A stretch of DNA of 64,000 bases from Pandoraea pneumonica (GTDB lineage Bacteria; Pseudomonadota; Gammaproteobacteria; Burkholderiales; Burkholderiaceae): the NCBI RefSeq assembly GCF_902459645.1, contig NZ_CABPSK010000002.1:434001-498000 (forward strand), written 5' to 3'. Below, piece by piece: positions 8,758 through 17,908 of the stretch. Every line of letters begins with the position of its first letter. The first letter of the stretch is position 1. Below the pieces are notes generated by a model, which was not told where the DNA came from, ran no database searches, and saw nothing but the letters and a program-made list of their open reading frames with translations. The position numbers and the translations under genes are program-made.

Positions 8758-9711
8758 TTAGCGCTGGGCCAGACTTTGGGCGAGTTGCTTCCAGAGGTGA
8801 TCGGCCGCCGGTGACAGTCGTCGGCCGACGCGGGTCATCATCTGGCTGGAGAAACCGGCGGCAATCGGGTGATCGATGGGCACGGCGACCAGTTCACCGA
8901 GTTCGATACCGCGCCGCGCCGTGATCGACGACATAAACGCCACGCCGAGCCCGGCGGCCGCCAGCGTCTGCGCCGTATTGAACAGATCGACGCGATAGGC
9001 GGGAATGACGTTGAGCCGTACCGAGTCGAGCACCGAGTGCACGAAGTGCTGCACGCCGAAGGTCTCGGTCATGAAGATCAACCGCTCGTTGGCCAATTCC
9101 AGCGGCGGCACGCTGGTCATCTGCGCGAAGCGATGTGAGGGCGCGACGACGGCGCATAGCGGCTTCGGAGCGAACGGATGGATGCGCATGGCTGGGTCGT
9201 CCGCCGAGCGGGCGCACAGGCCGATATCGACCACGTCGTCGCGCACGAGCGAGAGCACGACGGGGGTGGGGCCGGAGCGGATCTCGACGAGGATGTCGGG
9301 ATACGTCATCGAAAAGCGCTGCAACGCGCGCGCAATCAGATTGCCGATGAAGCCCTCGCCAACGCCGATGGCGACGCGTCCCCGTTTTAAGTGGCGATAC
9401 TCCTCCAGCCGGGCCGACAGATCGCGTTGGCGGCGCTGACCATCGCGGTAGAAGTCGATCAGCACCTGACCGATCTCGGTCACGCTCACGTTGCGCCCGC
9501 GCCGCTCGATCAGTGGGAAGCGCAGCCGCCGCTCCAGCGCCGCGATCTGACGGCTCACGACCGACGGGTTCACGCCGAGCGATTCGGCGGCCATTCGCAC
9601 GCCGCCCGTGGCGGCAATTTCGGTCAGATATTTGAGTGGCCGCTCGCCAATCTCGTCCATCCACGATTCGGTCGTCATCTGGGTCTCACTGTCTCGTTCG
9701 AGCGATTTCAT
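8758..9711 (-). CDS. LysR-family transcriptional regulator
   Basis: The 317-residue product has an N-terminal winged helix-turn-helix (LKYLTEIAATGGVRMAAESL, then NPSVVSRQIAALERRL) and a LysR effector-binding domain. ATGs at 9678 and 9660 are alternative starts that place the HTH closer to the N-terminus, as is usual in the family. It is divergent from the M20 amidohydrolase/MFS pair with a 119-bp gap, the classic LysR arrangement, so it probably controls that pair and itself. A near-perfect palindrome lies 10 bp upstream of its start. The inducer is unknown. Confidence 0.9.
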   Translation of the reverse strand: MKSLERDSETQMTTESWMDEIGERPLKYLTEIAATGGVRMAAESLGVNPSVVSRQIAALERRLRFPLIERRGRNVSVTEIGQVLIDFYRDGQRRQRDLSARLEEYRHLKRGRVAIGVGEGFIGNLIARALQRFSMTYPDILVEIRSGPTPVVLSLVRDDVVDIGLCARSADDPAMRIHPFAPKPLCAVVAPSHRFAQMTSVPPLELANERLIFMTETFGVQHFVHSVLDSVRLNVIPAYRVDLFNTAQTLAAAGLGVAFMSSITARRGIELGELVAVPIDHPIAAGFSSQMMTRVGRRLSPAADHLWKQLAQSLAQR

Positions 9712-9720
9712 CGCGCCGAT

Positions 9721-9739
9721 TGTTGCTCTGAGAGCAACA
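9721..9739. promoter_or_regulatory. Palindromic candidate LysR operator
   Basis: TGTTGCTCT-G-AGAGCAACA is a perfect 9-bp inverted repeat around one central base. It contains the T-N11-A pattern of LysR sites (TTGCTCTGAGAGCAA). It lies between the divergent LysR gene and the M20 amidohydrolase, about 90 bp before the latter. I infer binding by the adjacent LysR protein. Confidence 0.6.
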
Positions 9740-9830
9740 TTTTGGACTGGTTTGCGTCATGGGTGCGAATTTTCGTCGGTGCAATACTCCGGGACTTCGC
9801 GGTATTCAAAAAAATTGAGAGGAGCCCCCG

Positions 9831-11021
9831 ATGAGCGAGATTCGCTATTGCGAGGTGAGCGATCTGGCCGACGCGCGCGAGCAGCTGGCCGATATCCGCC
9901 ACCACATCCACCAACACCCCGAGCTGTCCTACGAGGAAGTCGACACGTCGCGTTACGTGGCGGAAAAACTCGAGAGCTGGGGGTATCAGGTCACGCGTAA
10001 CGTGGGCGGCCACGGCGTAGTGGCATCGCTCACCGCGGGCACCAGCGGTCGTACCGTGGGCGTGCGCGCCGACATGGATGCGCTGCCGATTCACGAACAG
10101 ACCGGCCTCGCTTACGCCAGCGTGCACGACGGCAAGATGCACGCATGCGGCCACGACGGCCACACGACGGTGTTGCTGGGGGCGGCCCAACATCTCGCCA
10201 AGACGCGCAATTTCGACGGCACCGTGCATCTGATTTTCCAACCGGCCGAAGAGGCGGGTTCGAACAGCGGTGCCGAGCAGATGATTGCCGACGGGCTCTT
10301 CGAGCGTTTTCCGTGTCAGGCGATTTTCGGTCTGCACAATCACCCGGGCGTTGCCACGGGCACGTTCGGCTTTCGCGCCGGTCCGCTCATGGCCGCTTGC
10401 GACACCGTGAAGGTGACGATTCATGGCCGTGGCGGTCACGCGGCGCGTCCGCATCTGGCGATCGACCCGGTGATGATCGGCAGCAGCCTCGTGATGGCGC
10501 TGCAAACCGTGGTGGCACGCAATATCGATCCGACCGAAGCCGCTGTGGTGACGGTCGGCACGTTCCACGCAGGCTTTGCCCCGAATGTGATTCCCGAATC
10601 GGCCACGATGGAGATGAGCGTTCGCTCGTTCTCGGCGGTCGTGCGTGCGAAGCTCGAAGAGCGCATTCGCGCGCTGGTGACGACGCACGTTGAAGGTTAC
10701 GGCGGCACGGCCGAGATCGACTACATCCGCGGCTATCCGGTGCTCGTGAACAGCGAAGCCGAAACCGAATTCGCACGCGGCGTGGCGGAAGAACTGGTGG
10801 GCAACGAGCACATCATTTCGCCGTTCCCGCCGATCGCCGGTAGCGAAGACTTTGCGTACTACCTGCAAAAGGTGCCGGGCTGCTTCATCCGTCTGGGCAA
10901 TGGCGAAGGCAAGCCGATGCTGCACAACGCCAAATACGATTTCAACGACGACAATTTGACCATCGGGGCCGCCTTCTGGACGCGTCTGGTCGAACGTTTC
11001 CTTGCGAAGGACCGAGCATGA
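9831..11021 (+). CDS. M20 family amidohydrolase (hippurate hydrolase / N-acyl amino acid hydrolase type)
   Basis: This 396-residue protein belongs to the M20D aminoacylase/hippuricase group. Metal-binding and catalytic motifs are present: GVRADMDALPIHEQTGL, MHACGHDGHTTVLLGAA and FQPAEEAGSNSGAEQMIADG. These enzymes release an amino acid from an N-acyl or N-aroyl amino acid. The start follows GAGAGGAGC. The stop overlaps the next start (ATGA), so it is co-expressed with the MFS transporter, which suggests import and hydrolysis of the same amide-type compound under control of the divergent LysR protein. Exact substrate not determinable. Confidence 0.9.
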   Translation: MSEIRYCEVSDLADAREQLADIRHHIHQHPELSYEEVDTSRYVAEKLESWGYQVTRNVGGHGVVASLTAGTSGRTVGVRADMDALPIHEQTGLAYASVHDGKMHACGHDGHTTVLLGAAQHLAKTRNFDGTVHLIFQPAEEAGSNSGAEQMIADGLFERFPCQAIFGLHNHPGVATGTFGFRAGPLMAACDTVKVTIHGRGGHAARPHLAIDPVMIGSSLVMALQTVVARNIDPTEAAVVTVGTFHAGFAPNVIPESATMEMSVRSFSAVVRAKLEERIRALVTTHVEGYGGTAEIDYIRGYPVLVNSEAETEFARGVAEELVGNEHIISPFPPIAGSEDFAYYLQKVPGCFIRLGNGEGKPMLHNAKYDFNDDNLTIGAAFWTRLVERFLAKDRA

Positions 11022-12328
11022 GCATTGCAACGCAATCGTTTCCGGCGAATGAGGCCGGTGCTGCGCAAATGACCCCGGCGCAACAGCGCAAGGTCGTGTT
11101 TGCGGCCGTCATCGGCAACCTGCTGGAGTTCTTCGACTTCACGGTCTACAGCTACTTCGCCCTGACCATCGGCAAGCAGTTCTTCCCGTCGGACGATCCG
11201 ATCACGTCGTCGCTGCTGGCGTTTGCCGTGTTCGCCGTGGGCTTCGTGATGCGTCCGCTCGGCGGCATCGTGCTCGGTCGCTATGCCGACCGCGCTGGCC
11301 GTAAGCCTGCGCTTACGCTCACCATCGGTTTGATGGCGATAGGCTCGGCGGCGATCGGTTTGGCGCCGACGTATGCGCAGATCGGGATCGCTGCGCCGTT
11401 GCTGATTGTCGGCGCGCGCTTGTTGCAGGGCTTCGCGCAAGGCGGCGAGTTCGGCGCGGCGACGGCGACGCTGCTGGAAGTGGGCGGCGCAAAGAGCCGA
11501 GGCTTTCGCGCCAGTTGGCAGTTGGCGAGCCAGGGCGCTGCGGCGTTGCTCGGCTCGGGCTTGGCGGCCACGCTCGGCTTCCTGCTCTCGGACGACACGA
11601 TGCACAGCTGGGGCTGGCGCATTCCGTTCCTGCTCGGCACGTTGATCGCACCGGTCGGTATCTATCTGCGCCGTCATATTCAGGAAGAACCGCCGAAGCC
11701 CAAAGTGGTCGCCGGTCGTCAGGACCCGAAGCGCGGCTTGTACATCCGTAACTGGTTCCTCACGATCTTCTCGATCATGGGCATGTCGGTGTCGACGTAC
11801 GTGATGATGTATTACATGCCGACGTTCTGTATCCAGTACCTCGGGTTGCCGCCGAAGATGTCGATGCTCGCAGGCGTTGCCGCCAGCACAATCTCGCTGG
11901 TGATGTGCCCGATCTACGGCGCATGGTCGGACAAGATGGGCCGTCGCAAACCGCTGACGATCATCGGCCGTGTGTTGCTGATCGTGCTGCTGTACCCGGC
12001 GTTCTGGATCATGACGCACTTCCCGTCGCTGCCGGTGGTGCTCGCGGCGCTCGTCGTGCTGATGTTCTGCTACACGATGGGCTCGGCCCCGGCCTATGCG
12101 CTGATGCCGGAGAACTTCCCGAAGCATCTGCGCGCAGGGTATATGTCGAGCGCGTACGCGATTGCCGTGTCGCTGTTCGGCGGTACCGCGCAGCTTGTCG
12201 CGGGCTGGCTGATTCGTGTGAGCGGTAACAAGATGGCACCGGCTTGGTACATGATCGGCTGCGTGCTGATCTCGCTGATCGCCGTATCGATGTTCGAAGA
12301 GACGGGTAATAAGGTGCTCGACGAGTAA
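11018..12328 (+). CDS. MFS transporter, metabolite:H+ symporter type
   Basis: The 436-residue product has the usual 12 membrane segments of the major facilitator superfamily. Family signatures are GNLLEFFDFTVYSYFALTIG near the N-terminus and GRYADRAGRKPALTLTIGLM in the first cytoplasmic loop, resembling the metabolite:H+ symporter branch (citrate, shikimate and related acids). It is translationally coupled to the amidohydrolase, overlapping it by four bases, and probably imports that enzyme's substrate. A rho-independent terminator follows. Confidence 0.9.
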   Translation: MSIATQSFPANEAGAAQMTPAQQRKVVFAAVIGNLLEFFDFTVYSYFALTIGKQFFPSDDPITSSLLAFAVFAVGFVMRPLGGIVLGRYADRAGRKPALTLTIGLMAIGSAAIGLAPTYAQIGIAAPLLIVGARLLQGFAQGGEFGAATATLLEVGGAKSRGFRASWQLASQGAAALLGSGLAATLGFLLSDDTMHSWGWRIPFLLGTLIAPVGIYLRRHIQEEPPKPKVVAGRQDPKRGLYIRNWFLTIFSIMGMSVSTYVMMYYMPTFCIQYLGLPPKMSMLAGVAASTISLVMCPIYGAWSDKMGRRKPLTIIGRVLLIVLLYPAFWIMTHFPSLPVVLAALVVLMFCYTMGSAPAYALMPENFPKHLRAGYMSSAYAIAVSLFGGTAQLVAGWLIRVSGNKMAPAWYMIGCVLISLIAVSMFEETGNKVLDE

Positions 12329-12361
12329 TCGTTCGACGCACGGGCGGTATCGCTTCAGAAG

Positions 12362-12400
12362 GGCAACGACGGGAGACTGTCGTTGCCTTTTTTGTTTTTT
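12362..12400 (+). terminator. Rho-independent terminator of the M20/MFS operon
   Basis: A 9-bp stem GGCAACGAC / GTCGTTGCC with an 8-nt loop is followed by a T-rich run. It begins 34 bp after the MFS stop codon. Confidence 0.85.
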
Positions 12401-12568
12401 CGACTCGTCGTTTGTCGCAGGTGAGATTGATGCACTGGGAATATACGGCAGGCGTGCGCAGGGGCATAGACCGTCGACGATTTTCGATAGTGGAACGCAG
12501 GGCACTAAGAGACGCTCCCGGCTCCGTGCGCCGAATGGGTCGGCGCACCACTCTCAGGAGCATGATTG

Positions 12569-13477
12569 ATGCCGGCTATTCCCTCGACTTCGCTGACCCC
12601 CGCGGCGTTTTCCCCACTTTCTGCGTCGCTCGCGCCGCATGTGCCGGTGGCGTCCGCTGCGCCTCTCGTACGCGCCGGTCTGGCTGACGCAGTATCGCTT
12701 GCCGGCGATTTACAAACGGCGGCTACGTTGCAGGGGGGGGCACCGGCGTCATGGCGTTGCAGTGGCGTCGATAACGCGTCCACCACCGCAACCCGCGCCG
12801 CTTCACGCGTACCCCGTAGTGTCTACGAACACCCGCTCGTCCAGAGAACGATGACCAATCTGTTCTATGAAATGGAGGCGGCGAACGAGCGCGGCGACGC
12901 ACCGCTGTCGAACCCGGTCTTACTCGACCGGTTGCTCGCCATGGCGCCGGAAGACGGCATCAAACCTGCTTCCATTCCTCGATTGTTCGACTACCGTCTG
13001 CCGTCGATGCTGCTTACCGAGCAAGGCTTCGAACCGGGCACGATGAAGGCGCTGTATTACAACCTCGGCAAATTGCGGTCGTTGCCCTATCGGGAAGCGA
13101 CAACGCAACAGTATGTGGAGGAAGGCAAAGCGTGGCTGGGCGATCTGATCGCGCGGCGCCACGAATTCCTCGTCTCCGAACTGTCGCATCAAGCGCAGAT
13201 GGCGGTGATGCTCCACGCCCAGGCCAACAACGCGCCGGGGCTGGACAACTGGGCCGATTCGAATGGATACGATCCGCACGTAGCGGCTGTGAATGCCGTA
13301 GCCGCCGACTACGCCCATCATCTCGAAGGTACGCCGACGGTCGTCGAAGCGGCAATCGCAGCGCACCGCGTCGCTGGGGGCTTCAACCCCATCGAGGAAG
13401 CGCTTACGCAACTGATGAACGTCGCGGACACGCTGCCGTCGTTGGAGGATGAGGGACTGGATGACATCGTGCGGTAA
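12569..13477 (+). CDS. Hypothetical protein with G8 homopolymer, possible secreted effector
   Basis: I do not recognise this 302-residue protein. The ATG at 12569 is preceded by AGGAG at 8-nt spacing, a convincing start. The first ~34 residues are rich in Ser, Ala, Pro and Leu with no charged residue, and there is no hydrophobic signal-peptide core. A helical, more charged region follows from about residue 85 to the end. An uncharged Ser/Pro/Ala-rich N-terminus is seen in type III effectors, but nothing here proves secretion. A run of eight G at 12733-12740 lies inside the coding sequence. It stands alone between a terminator and a convergent operon. Confidence 0.7.
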   Translation: MPAIPSTSLTPAAFSPLSASLAPHVPVASAAPLVRAGLADAVSLAGDLQTAATLQGGAPASWRCSGVDNASTTATRAASRVPRSVYEHPLVQRTMTNLFYEMEAANERGDAPLSNPVLLDRLLAMAPEDGIKPASIPRLFDYRLPSMLLTEQGFEPGTMKALYYNLGKLRSLPYREATTQQYVEEGKAWLGDLIARRHEFLVSELSHQAQMAVMLHAQANNAPGLDNWADSNGYDPHVAAVNAVAADYAHHLEGTPTVVEAAIAAHRVAGGFNPIEEALTQLMNVADTLPSLEDEGLDDIVR

Positions 13478-13539
13478 TCGGTTTCACTGCTGATCCGAGC
13501 GCTCCTTAGGCGCCATCCGCGTGCGCGTGCGTTAGCCGC

Positions 13540-15057
13540 TCAAACGTCGAAACCTGTCTCTCGATCCAGCGGATACACCGGACGATTTACGCGCGAGAAC
13601 GGGAATAGGGCGTAGTTCGAACTCGTCACGCCATTGCTGTCGCATTCCACCAACCCTGCCGAGATCGGCACGAACACCGGGCGGCAGTACATGCGTGATT
13701 TGAGCAGCAAGAAGCGCTCGCCGCGCGGATCGAGCCCCACGCACGTGAAGACGCCGTGATCCCACGGCTCGTGCGTGCGCTCCGTCACCACGATGCGCGC
13801 CGTGCCGATGTCGAACAGCACCGTGCGGCCCATATAACAACGCTGTCCCGTATAGGTCGGCCCAGTGACGACATATTCGCCGTCGCTGATCCTGCGCACG
13901 ATCCCCGTGAGGACCGGCGGCGTTTTGGTGATGCCCAACTGCGGCATCGCCCGCTTATTGCCGACAGCAAGCGTCACTTCCGCCCCTTCGCCAGCCGCAA
14001 TGAGCAACGCGACTGCCTCTGGGTCACATATCGGCCCGACGCCGATGCCGGTGAGTCCACCCGCCAGTGCCGCCTCAAGCACATCCATCGTGTCGCACGT
14101 TCCGCCCGACATGCAGTTGTCGCTGTGGTCGAGCAATAGCACCGGTTTGTCCGCGCCCTGCGCCAAGCGCTTCGCTTCGGCAATCGAGTCGTCCAGCGGC
14201 GCGCTGTTGTAGACGAAACCGTCGCGCTCGTCCCATGCCTGCTTCGCAATACGATCAGCGACCGCTTGCGCACGCGCAACGCCGTCATCGCCTTCATCTG
14301 CCGTGACCACGATGCTGATACACGGTGCCGGAATGTCGGCCAGCGAGAAACCCGAGAACACCGACACCGCCGGAATGCCTTCCTCGGCTTCCGCGCGGCG
14401 TGCGGCGTCCAGTGCGCGCTTCATCGCGCCGCCGTGGCTCGTGCTGCGCAGCGAATGCACCATTAACGGCGGCTGTTGCCACACCACACGCGGGCGGCGC
14501 TTACCGGCCAGCATGTCGAACAACAGACGCCCCGCGTGCTCGCCCGTTTCATACATGTCGACGTGTGGATAGGTCTTGAAACCGACCACGATATCGGCAT
14601 TCGCCGCGATCTTCTGCGTGACGTTAGCGTGCAGATCCAGCGCCACGGCAATCGGTGTGCCGGGGGCCGCAGCGCGAACGCGTTCGAGCAGATCGCCCTC
14701 ACCGTCGTTGCTGTTCTCGGCCACCATCGCGCCATGCAGGTCGAGCAAGATGGCATCGACGCCCGCTCCACCCGTTCCACCCGTCACGGCCGCCACGATG
14801 CGACGGCACAGTTCGTCATACGCCGCGGCTGCAACCGGGCCGCTCGGGTTAGCGCTGGCGGACACCGGCGTGACCATCTCTGCGCCTGCCGCTTCGGCCA
14901 GATCGATGAACGCGGACATCGCCGTGCGCATGCCCTTGTTATCGCGATACGCCTCGCTGTCGTAAGTCGGCCCGTGATTGCCGAACGCTTCCAGCGGCGT
15001 GGGCACTGGCGAGAACGTATTCGTCTCGTGATTCATGCGGGCGATCATCACTTTCAT
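13540..15057 (-). CDS. M81 family metallopeptidase (MlrC/microcystinase C-like)
   Basis: This 505-residue protein begins MKVMIARMNHETNTFSPVPT, the hallmark of the MlrC family, and has the two-part architecture of an N-terminal DUF1485/M81 domain and a C-terminal MlrC domain. Other conserved stretches are LLDLHGAMVAENSNDGEGDL and LLLDHSDNCMSGGTCDTMD, with probable zinc ligands. MlrC in sphingomonads cleaves linearised microcystin or its tetrapeptide; most family members have unknown substrates. It overlaps the upstream M20 amidase by four bases and is the last gene of the ABC transporter/hydrolase operon, so it probably acts on the imported compound or its amidase product. Confidence 0.88.
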   Translation of the reverse strand: MKVMIARMNHETNTFSPVPTPLEAFGNHGPTYDSEAYRDNKGMRTAMSAFIDLAEAAGAEMVTPVSASANPSGPVAAAAYDELCRRIVAAVTGGTGGAGVDAILLDLHGAMVAENSNDGEGDLLERVRAAAPGTPIAVALDLHANVTQKIAANADIVVGFKTYPHVDMYETGEHAGRLLFDMLAGKRRPRVVWQQPPLMVHSLRSTSHGGAMKRALDAARRAEAEEGIPAVSVFSGFSLADIPAPCISIVVTADEGDDGVARAQAVADRIAKQAWDERDGFVYNSAPLDDSIAEAKRLAQGADKPVLLLDHSDNCMSGGTCDTMDVLEAALAGGLTGIGVGPICDPEAVALLIAAGEGAEVTLAVGNKRAMPQLGITKTPPVLTGIVRRISDGEYVVTGPTYTGQRCYMGRTVLFDIGTARIVVTERTHEPWDHGVFTCVGLDPRGERFLLLKSRMYCRPVFVPISAGLVECDSNGVTSSNYALFPFSRVNRPVYPLDRETGFDV

Positions 15058-16316
15058 GCGGCACCTCCTGCGCGTTGCAGCATGGCCTGAAGTAGCACAT
15101 TGCAGCCTGCCTCCAGATGCACGGGGTCCGCGTCTTCAATCTCGTTATGGCTGATGCCGTCCTTGCACGGCACGAAGATCATGGCCGTCGGCGCAACGCG
15201 TGCGAGATACACGGCGTCGTGACCCGCGCCGCTGATCGCATCCATCGACGACAGACCGAGCGCTTGCGCGCCGCTACGGATGGCCTCGACCAACTCGGGC
15301 GCAAACGGTTGCGGCGGGAAGTACACCACCTGCTCAATCGCGACATCGATGTCGTGAGTCGCGAGTGCCGCGCATTCGGCGCGCAGCTTTGCGTCGAGCG
15401 CATCGAGCGTGGCGTCGTCGGCCGCACGCAGATCGACGGAAAGCTTCACGCGTCCGGGAATGACGTTGCGCGAGTTCGGGTAGTTGTCGACCCAGCCCAC
15501 GGTACCGCGCGCGTGCGGTGCATGCTCGCAGGCGATGCGATTGACGGCCTGAATCAGTCGCGCAGCCGTGAGCAGGGCGTCGCGGCGCAGCTCCATCGGC
15601 GTGGGGCCTGCGTGCGCTTCCATGCCCGTGACGATCACGTCGTACCAGCGCTGTCCAAGCGCGCCTTGCACGACGCCGATCGTCTTGCCATTCGCCTCCA
15701 GCACCGGCCCTTGCTCGATGTGCGCTTCGAAATACGCGCCGACGGCACCCGGCTGACCCACGGCCGATTCCGGTCCGGCGTAGCCAATCGCGGCAAGCGC
15801 CTCGGCCACGCTCACGCCATCGTGATCTTTTTGCACCAGCGCGTGATCGAGCGTGAATGCCCCCGCGTAGACGCCGGAGCCCATCATCACCGGCACGAAG
15901 CGCGAGCCTTCTTCGTTGGTCCAGACGGCGACTTCGAGCGGCGCTTCGGTATCGATGCCGTGGTCGTTGAGGGTACGCAGCACCTCCAGCCCAGCGAGCA
16001 CCCCGTAGTTGCCGTCGAATTTGCCGCCGGTGGGTTGCGTGTCGATATGGCTGCCCGTCATCACCGGGGGCAGCGAAGGGTTGCGCCCGGCGCGACGCGC
16101 AAAGATGTTGCCGATGGCATCGACGCGCACCGTGCAGCCGATTTCGGTGGCCCACTTCACGAACAGATCGCGCCCTTGCCGGTCGAGGTCTGTCAGCGCG
16201 AGACGGCACACGCCGCCCTTGGCGGTCGCACCGATGTTGGCGAGTTGCATGAGGCTGTCCCACAGGCGCGCGCCGTCGACGCGCACTGCGGCAGCCTTTG
16301 GATCGAGACGTTCCAT
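15054..16316 (-). CDS. M20 family amidase, hydantoinase/carbamoylase type Zn-hydrolase
   Basis: This 420-residue protein matches the N-carbamoyl-L-amino-acid hydrolase / allantoate amidohydrolase / beta-ureidopropionase group: GSHIDTQPTGGKFDGNYG (metal ligands), WTNEEGSRFVPVMMGSGVYA, EAHIEQGPVLE and GMEAHAGPTPMELRRDAL. Such enzymes hydrolyse ureido or amide C-N bonds. It is translationally coupled (ATGA overlap) to the M81 peptidase downstream and lies 126 bp after livF-type ATPase, on the same strand. Family membership is secure; the specific substrate is not. Confidence 0.88.
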   Translation of the reverse strand: MERLDPKAAAVRVDGARLWDSLMQLANIGATAKGGVCRLALTDLDRQGRDLFVKWATEIGCTVRVDAIGNIFARRAGRNPSLPPVMTGSHIDTQPTGGKFDGNYGVLAGLEVLRTLNDHGIDTEAPLEVAVWTNEEGSRFVPVMMGSGVYAGAFTLDHALVQKDHDGVSVAEALAAIGYAGPESAVGQPGAVGAYFEAHIEQGPVLEANGKTIGVVQGALGQRWYDVIVTGMEAHAGPTPMELRRDALLTAARLIQAVNRIACEHAPHARGTVGWVDNYPNSRNVIPGRVKLSVDLRAADDATLDALDAKLRAECAALATHDIDVAIEQVVYFPPQPFAPELVEAIRSGAQALGLSSMDAISGAGHDAVYLARVAPTAMIFVPCKDGISHNEIEDADPVHLEAGCNVLLQAMLQRAGGAA

Positions 16317-16442
16317 GATTCATCAGTCCTTTGAGGCGTCCGTCTCGCGGACGGACGCATTGGCACAATGGCGCGTGCGCTGTGCGGCGGAGCGGCGCGC
16401 GCCGGATTCGATGGCGTGTCGTTAGGGGGCAGGCGTTAGCCG

Positions 16443-17144
16443 TCAGGCCACACCGACGCCCAAGTAGCGATCTTTCACCACTTCGTCGGCGAGGAATGCG
16501 GCGTTGTCCGCGCCATAGACGATCACGCCCTGTTCAACGATGTAATGTCGGTCGGCAAGCTGCGTGCAGACTTCCAAATTCTGTTCCACGAGCAAGATCG
16601 CGACGCCCGCCTGCTTGATGAGCTTCAACTGGGCCACGATCTCTTCGACGATCACCGGTGCGAGACCTTCGACCGGTTCATCGAGCATGAGCAGACGCGG
16701 GTGATTCATCAGCGCACGGCCGATGGCGAGCATCTGCTGTTCGCCGCCGGACAACTGCGCGCCGCCGTTCTTGCGGCGTTCCTGCAAGCGCGGAAAGATC
16801 CGGTAAATGTCCGCGAGCTGCCACGGCGAATCGCGGCACGCACCGAGCTTCAGGTTCTCTTCGACAGTGAGCAGCTTGAAGATGCCGCGATGCTCGGGCA
16901 CGAAGCACACGCCGCGCGCAGCAATGCGGTGCGCGGGCTGACCCGCGACGGGTTTGCCGAGAAACGAGATGCTGCCCGCCTTCGGCGTGACGACGCCCGC
17001 GATGGTCTTGAGTGTGGTGGATTTGCCTGCACCATTGCGCCCGAGCAACGTGACGAGCTCGCCGTCACCGACCGTCAACGACACGCCTTGCAGGATGTGG
17101 CTCTTGCCGTAATAGCTATGAACGCCTGCGACGTCGAGAATCAT
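16443..17144 (-). CDS. ABC transporter ATP-binding protein, LivF family
   Basis: This 233-residue ATPase has Walker A (GRNGAGKST), a Q-loop region, the signature LSGGEQQMLAIGRALM and Walker B (LLMLDEPVEGL). It belongs to the LivF branch that energises branched-chain amino acid, urea and amide importers. Its start overlaps the stop of the LivG-type ATPase by four bases, and it is the fifth gene of an importer with periplasmic binding protein, two permeases and two ATPases. Confidence 0.93.
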   Translation of the reverse strand: MILDVAGVHSYYGKSHILQGVSLTVGDGELVTLLGRNGAGKSTTLKTIAGVVTPKAGSISFLGKPVAGQPAHRIAARGVCFVPEHRGIFKLLTVEENLKLGACRDSPWQLADIYRIFPRLQERRKNGGAQLSGGEQQMLAIGRALMNHPRLLMLDEPVEGLAPVIVEEIVAQLKLIKQAGVAILLVEQNLEVCTQLADRHYIVEQGVIVYGADNAAFLADEVVKDRYLGVGVA

Positions 17145-17908
17145 GCGCGGCCTCCGGTGATCATGTTGCCAAGGTAGGCGGCGCGCACGCGCTCGTCGGC
17201 GCGAATGGCGTCGGGCTTGCCTTCGACCAGCACGCGGCCCTGTTGCATCACGGTGATCGTGTCGGAGATGTCCATCACGATGTTCATGTTGTGCTCGATG
17301 AGCACGACCGTGTGATCGTCGCGCAGCCCGCGAATGAGTTGCTTCATGTCGTCGAGATCGTCGATCCCCATGCCTGAGGTCGGCTCGTCGAGAAAAATCG
17401 CCTTAGGACGTGCGGCGAGCGCCATACCCACTTCAAGCCTGCGCTGCTGACCGTGCGAGAGCGCGCCCGCTGCGGTGTTGGCGTGGCGCGTGAGCGCAAG
17501 GCGGGTCAGCACATCGTCGACAACCGAAGCGCAGGCCCGCGGGCCATCCGCCTTGCGCCAGCACGACAGCGCACGGCTTGGCGTGACGCCGAGGGCCGCT
17601 AGGCGCAAGTTCTCTCGCACCGACAGATTCTGAAACAAGGCGGTGACCTGAAACGAACGGGCGATGCCGCGCTGCACGCGCCGGTAGTCGGCTTCGGTGG
17701 TGACGTCATGGCCGTCGAACAAGATGCGCCCGCCCGAGACCGGCACGGTGCCGGTCAGCATGTGGAACAGCGTCGTCTTGCCCGCGCCGTTCGGGCCGAT
17801 GACAGAGTGCACGGTGCGGGGTGCGACCCGCAGGTCGACACCATGCAGGGCCGTGAACTTGCCGTAGCGCTTGACGATGCCAGCGGCTTCGATGAGGGCT
17901 TCGCTCAT
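17141..17908 (-). CDS. ABC transporter ATP-binding protein, LivG family
   Basis: The 255-residue ATPase has Walker A (GPNGAGKTT), signature LSHGQQRRLEVGMALA and Walker B (AIFLDEPTSGMG), with the LivG-type C-terminus ending YLGNMITGG. The frame is open far upstream, but the ATG at 17908 overlaps the permease stop by four bases and starts directly before the first strand, so I take it as the start. It pairs with the LivF-type ATPase at the cytoplasmic face of the importer. Confidence 0.93.
   Translation of the reverse strand: MSEALIEAAGIVKRYGKFTALHGVDLRVAPRTVHSVIGPNGAGKTTLFHMLTGTVPVSGGRILFDGHDVTTEADYRRVQRGIARSFQVTALFQNLSVRENLRLAALGVTPSRALSCWRKADGPRACASVVDDVLTRLALTRHANTAAGALSHGQQRRLEVGMALAARPKAIFLDEPTSGMGIDDLDDMKQLIRGLRDDHTVVLIEHNMNIVMDISDTITVMQQGRVLVEGKPDAIRADERVRAAYLGNMITGGRA

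Noticed and set aside
10859-12505. Long antisense frame over the MFS transporter
   Set aside because: His/Arg/Gln-rich shadow of a hydrophobic gene; no support.
12330-12568. HrpB/PIP-type promoter before the unknown protein
   Set aside because: No TTCGB-N15-TTCGB pattern with correct spacing found.
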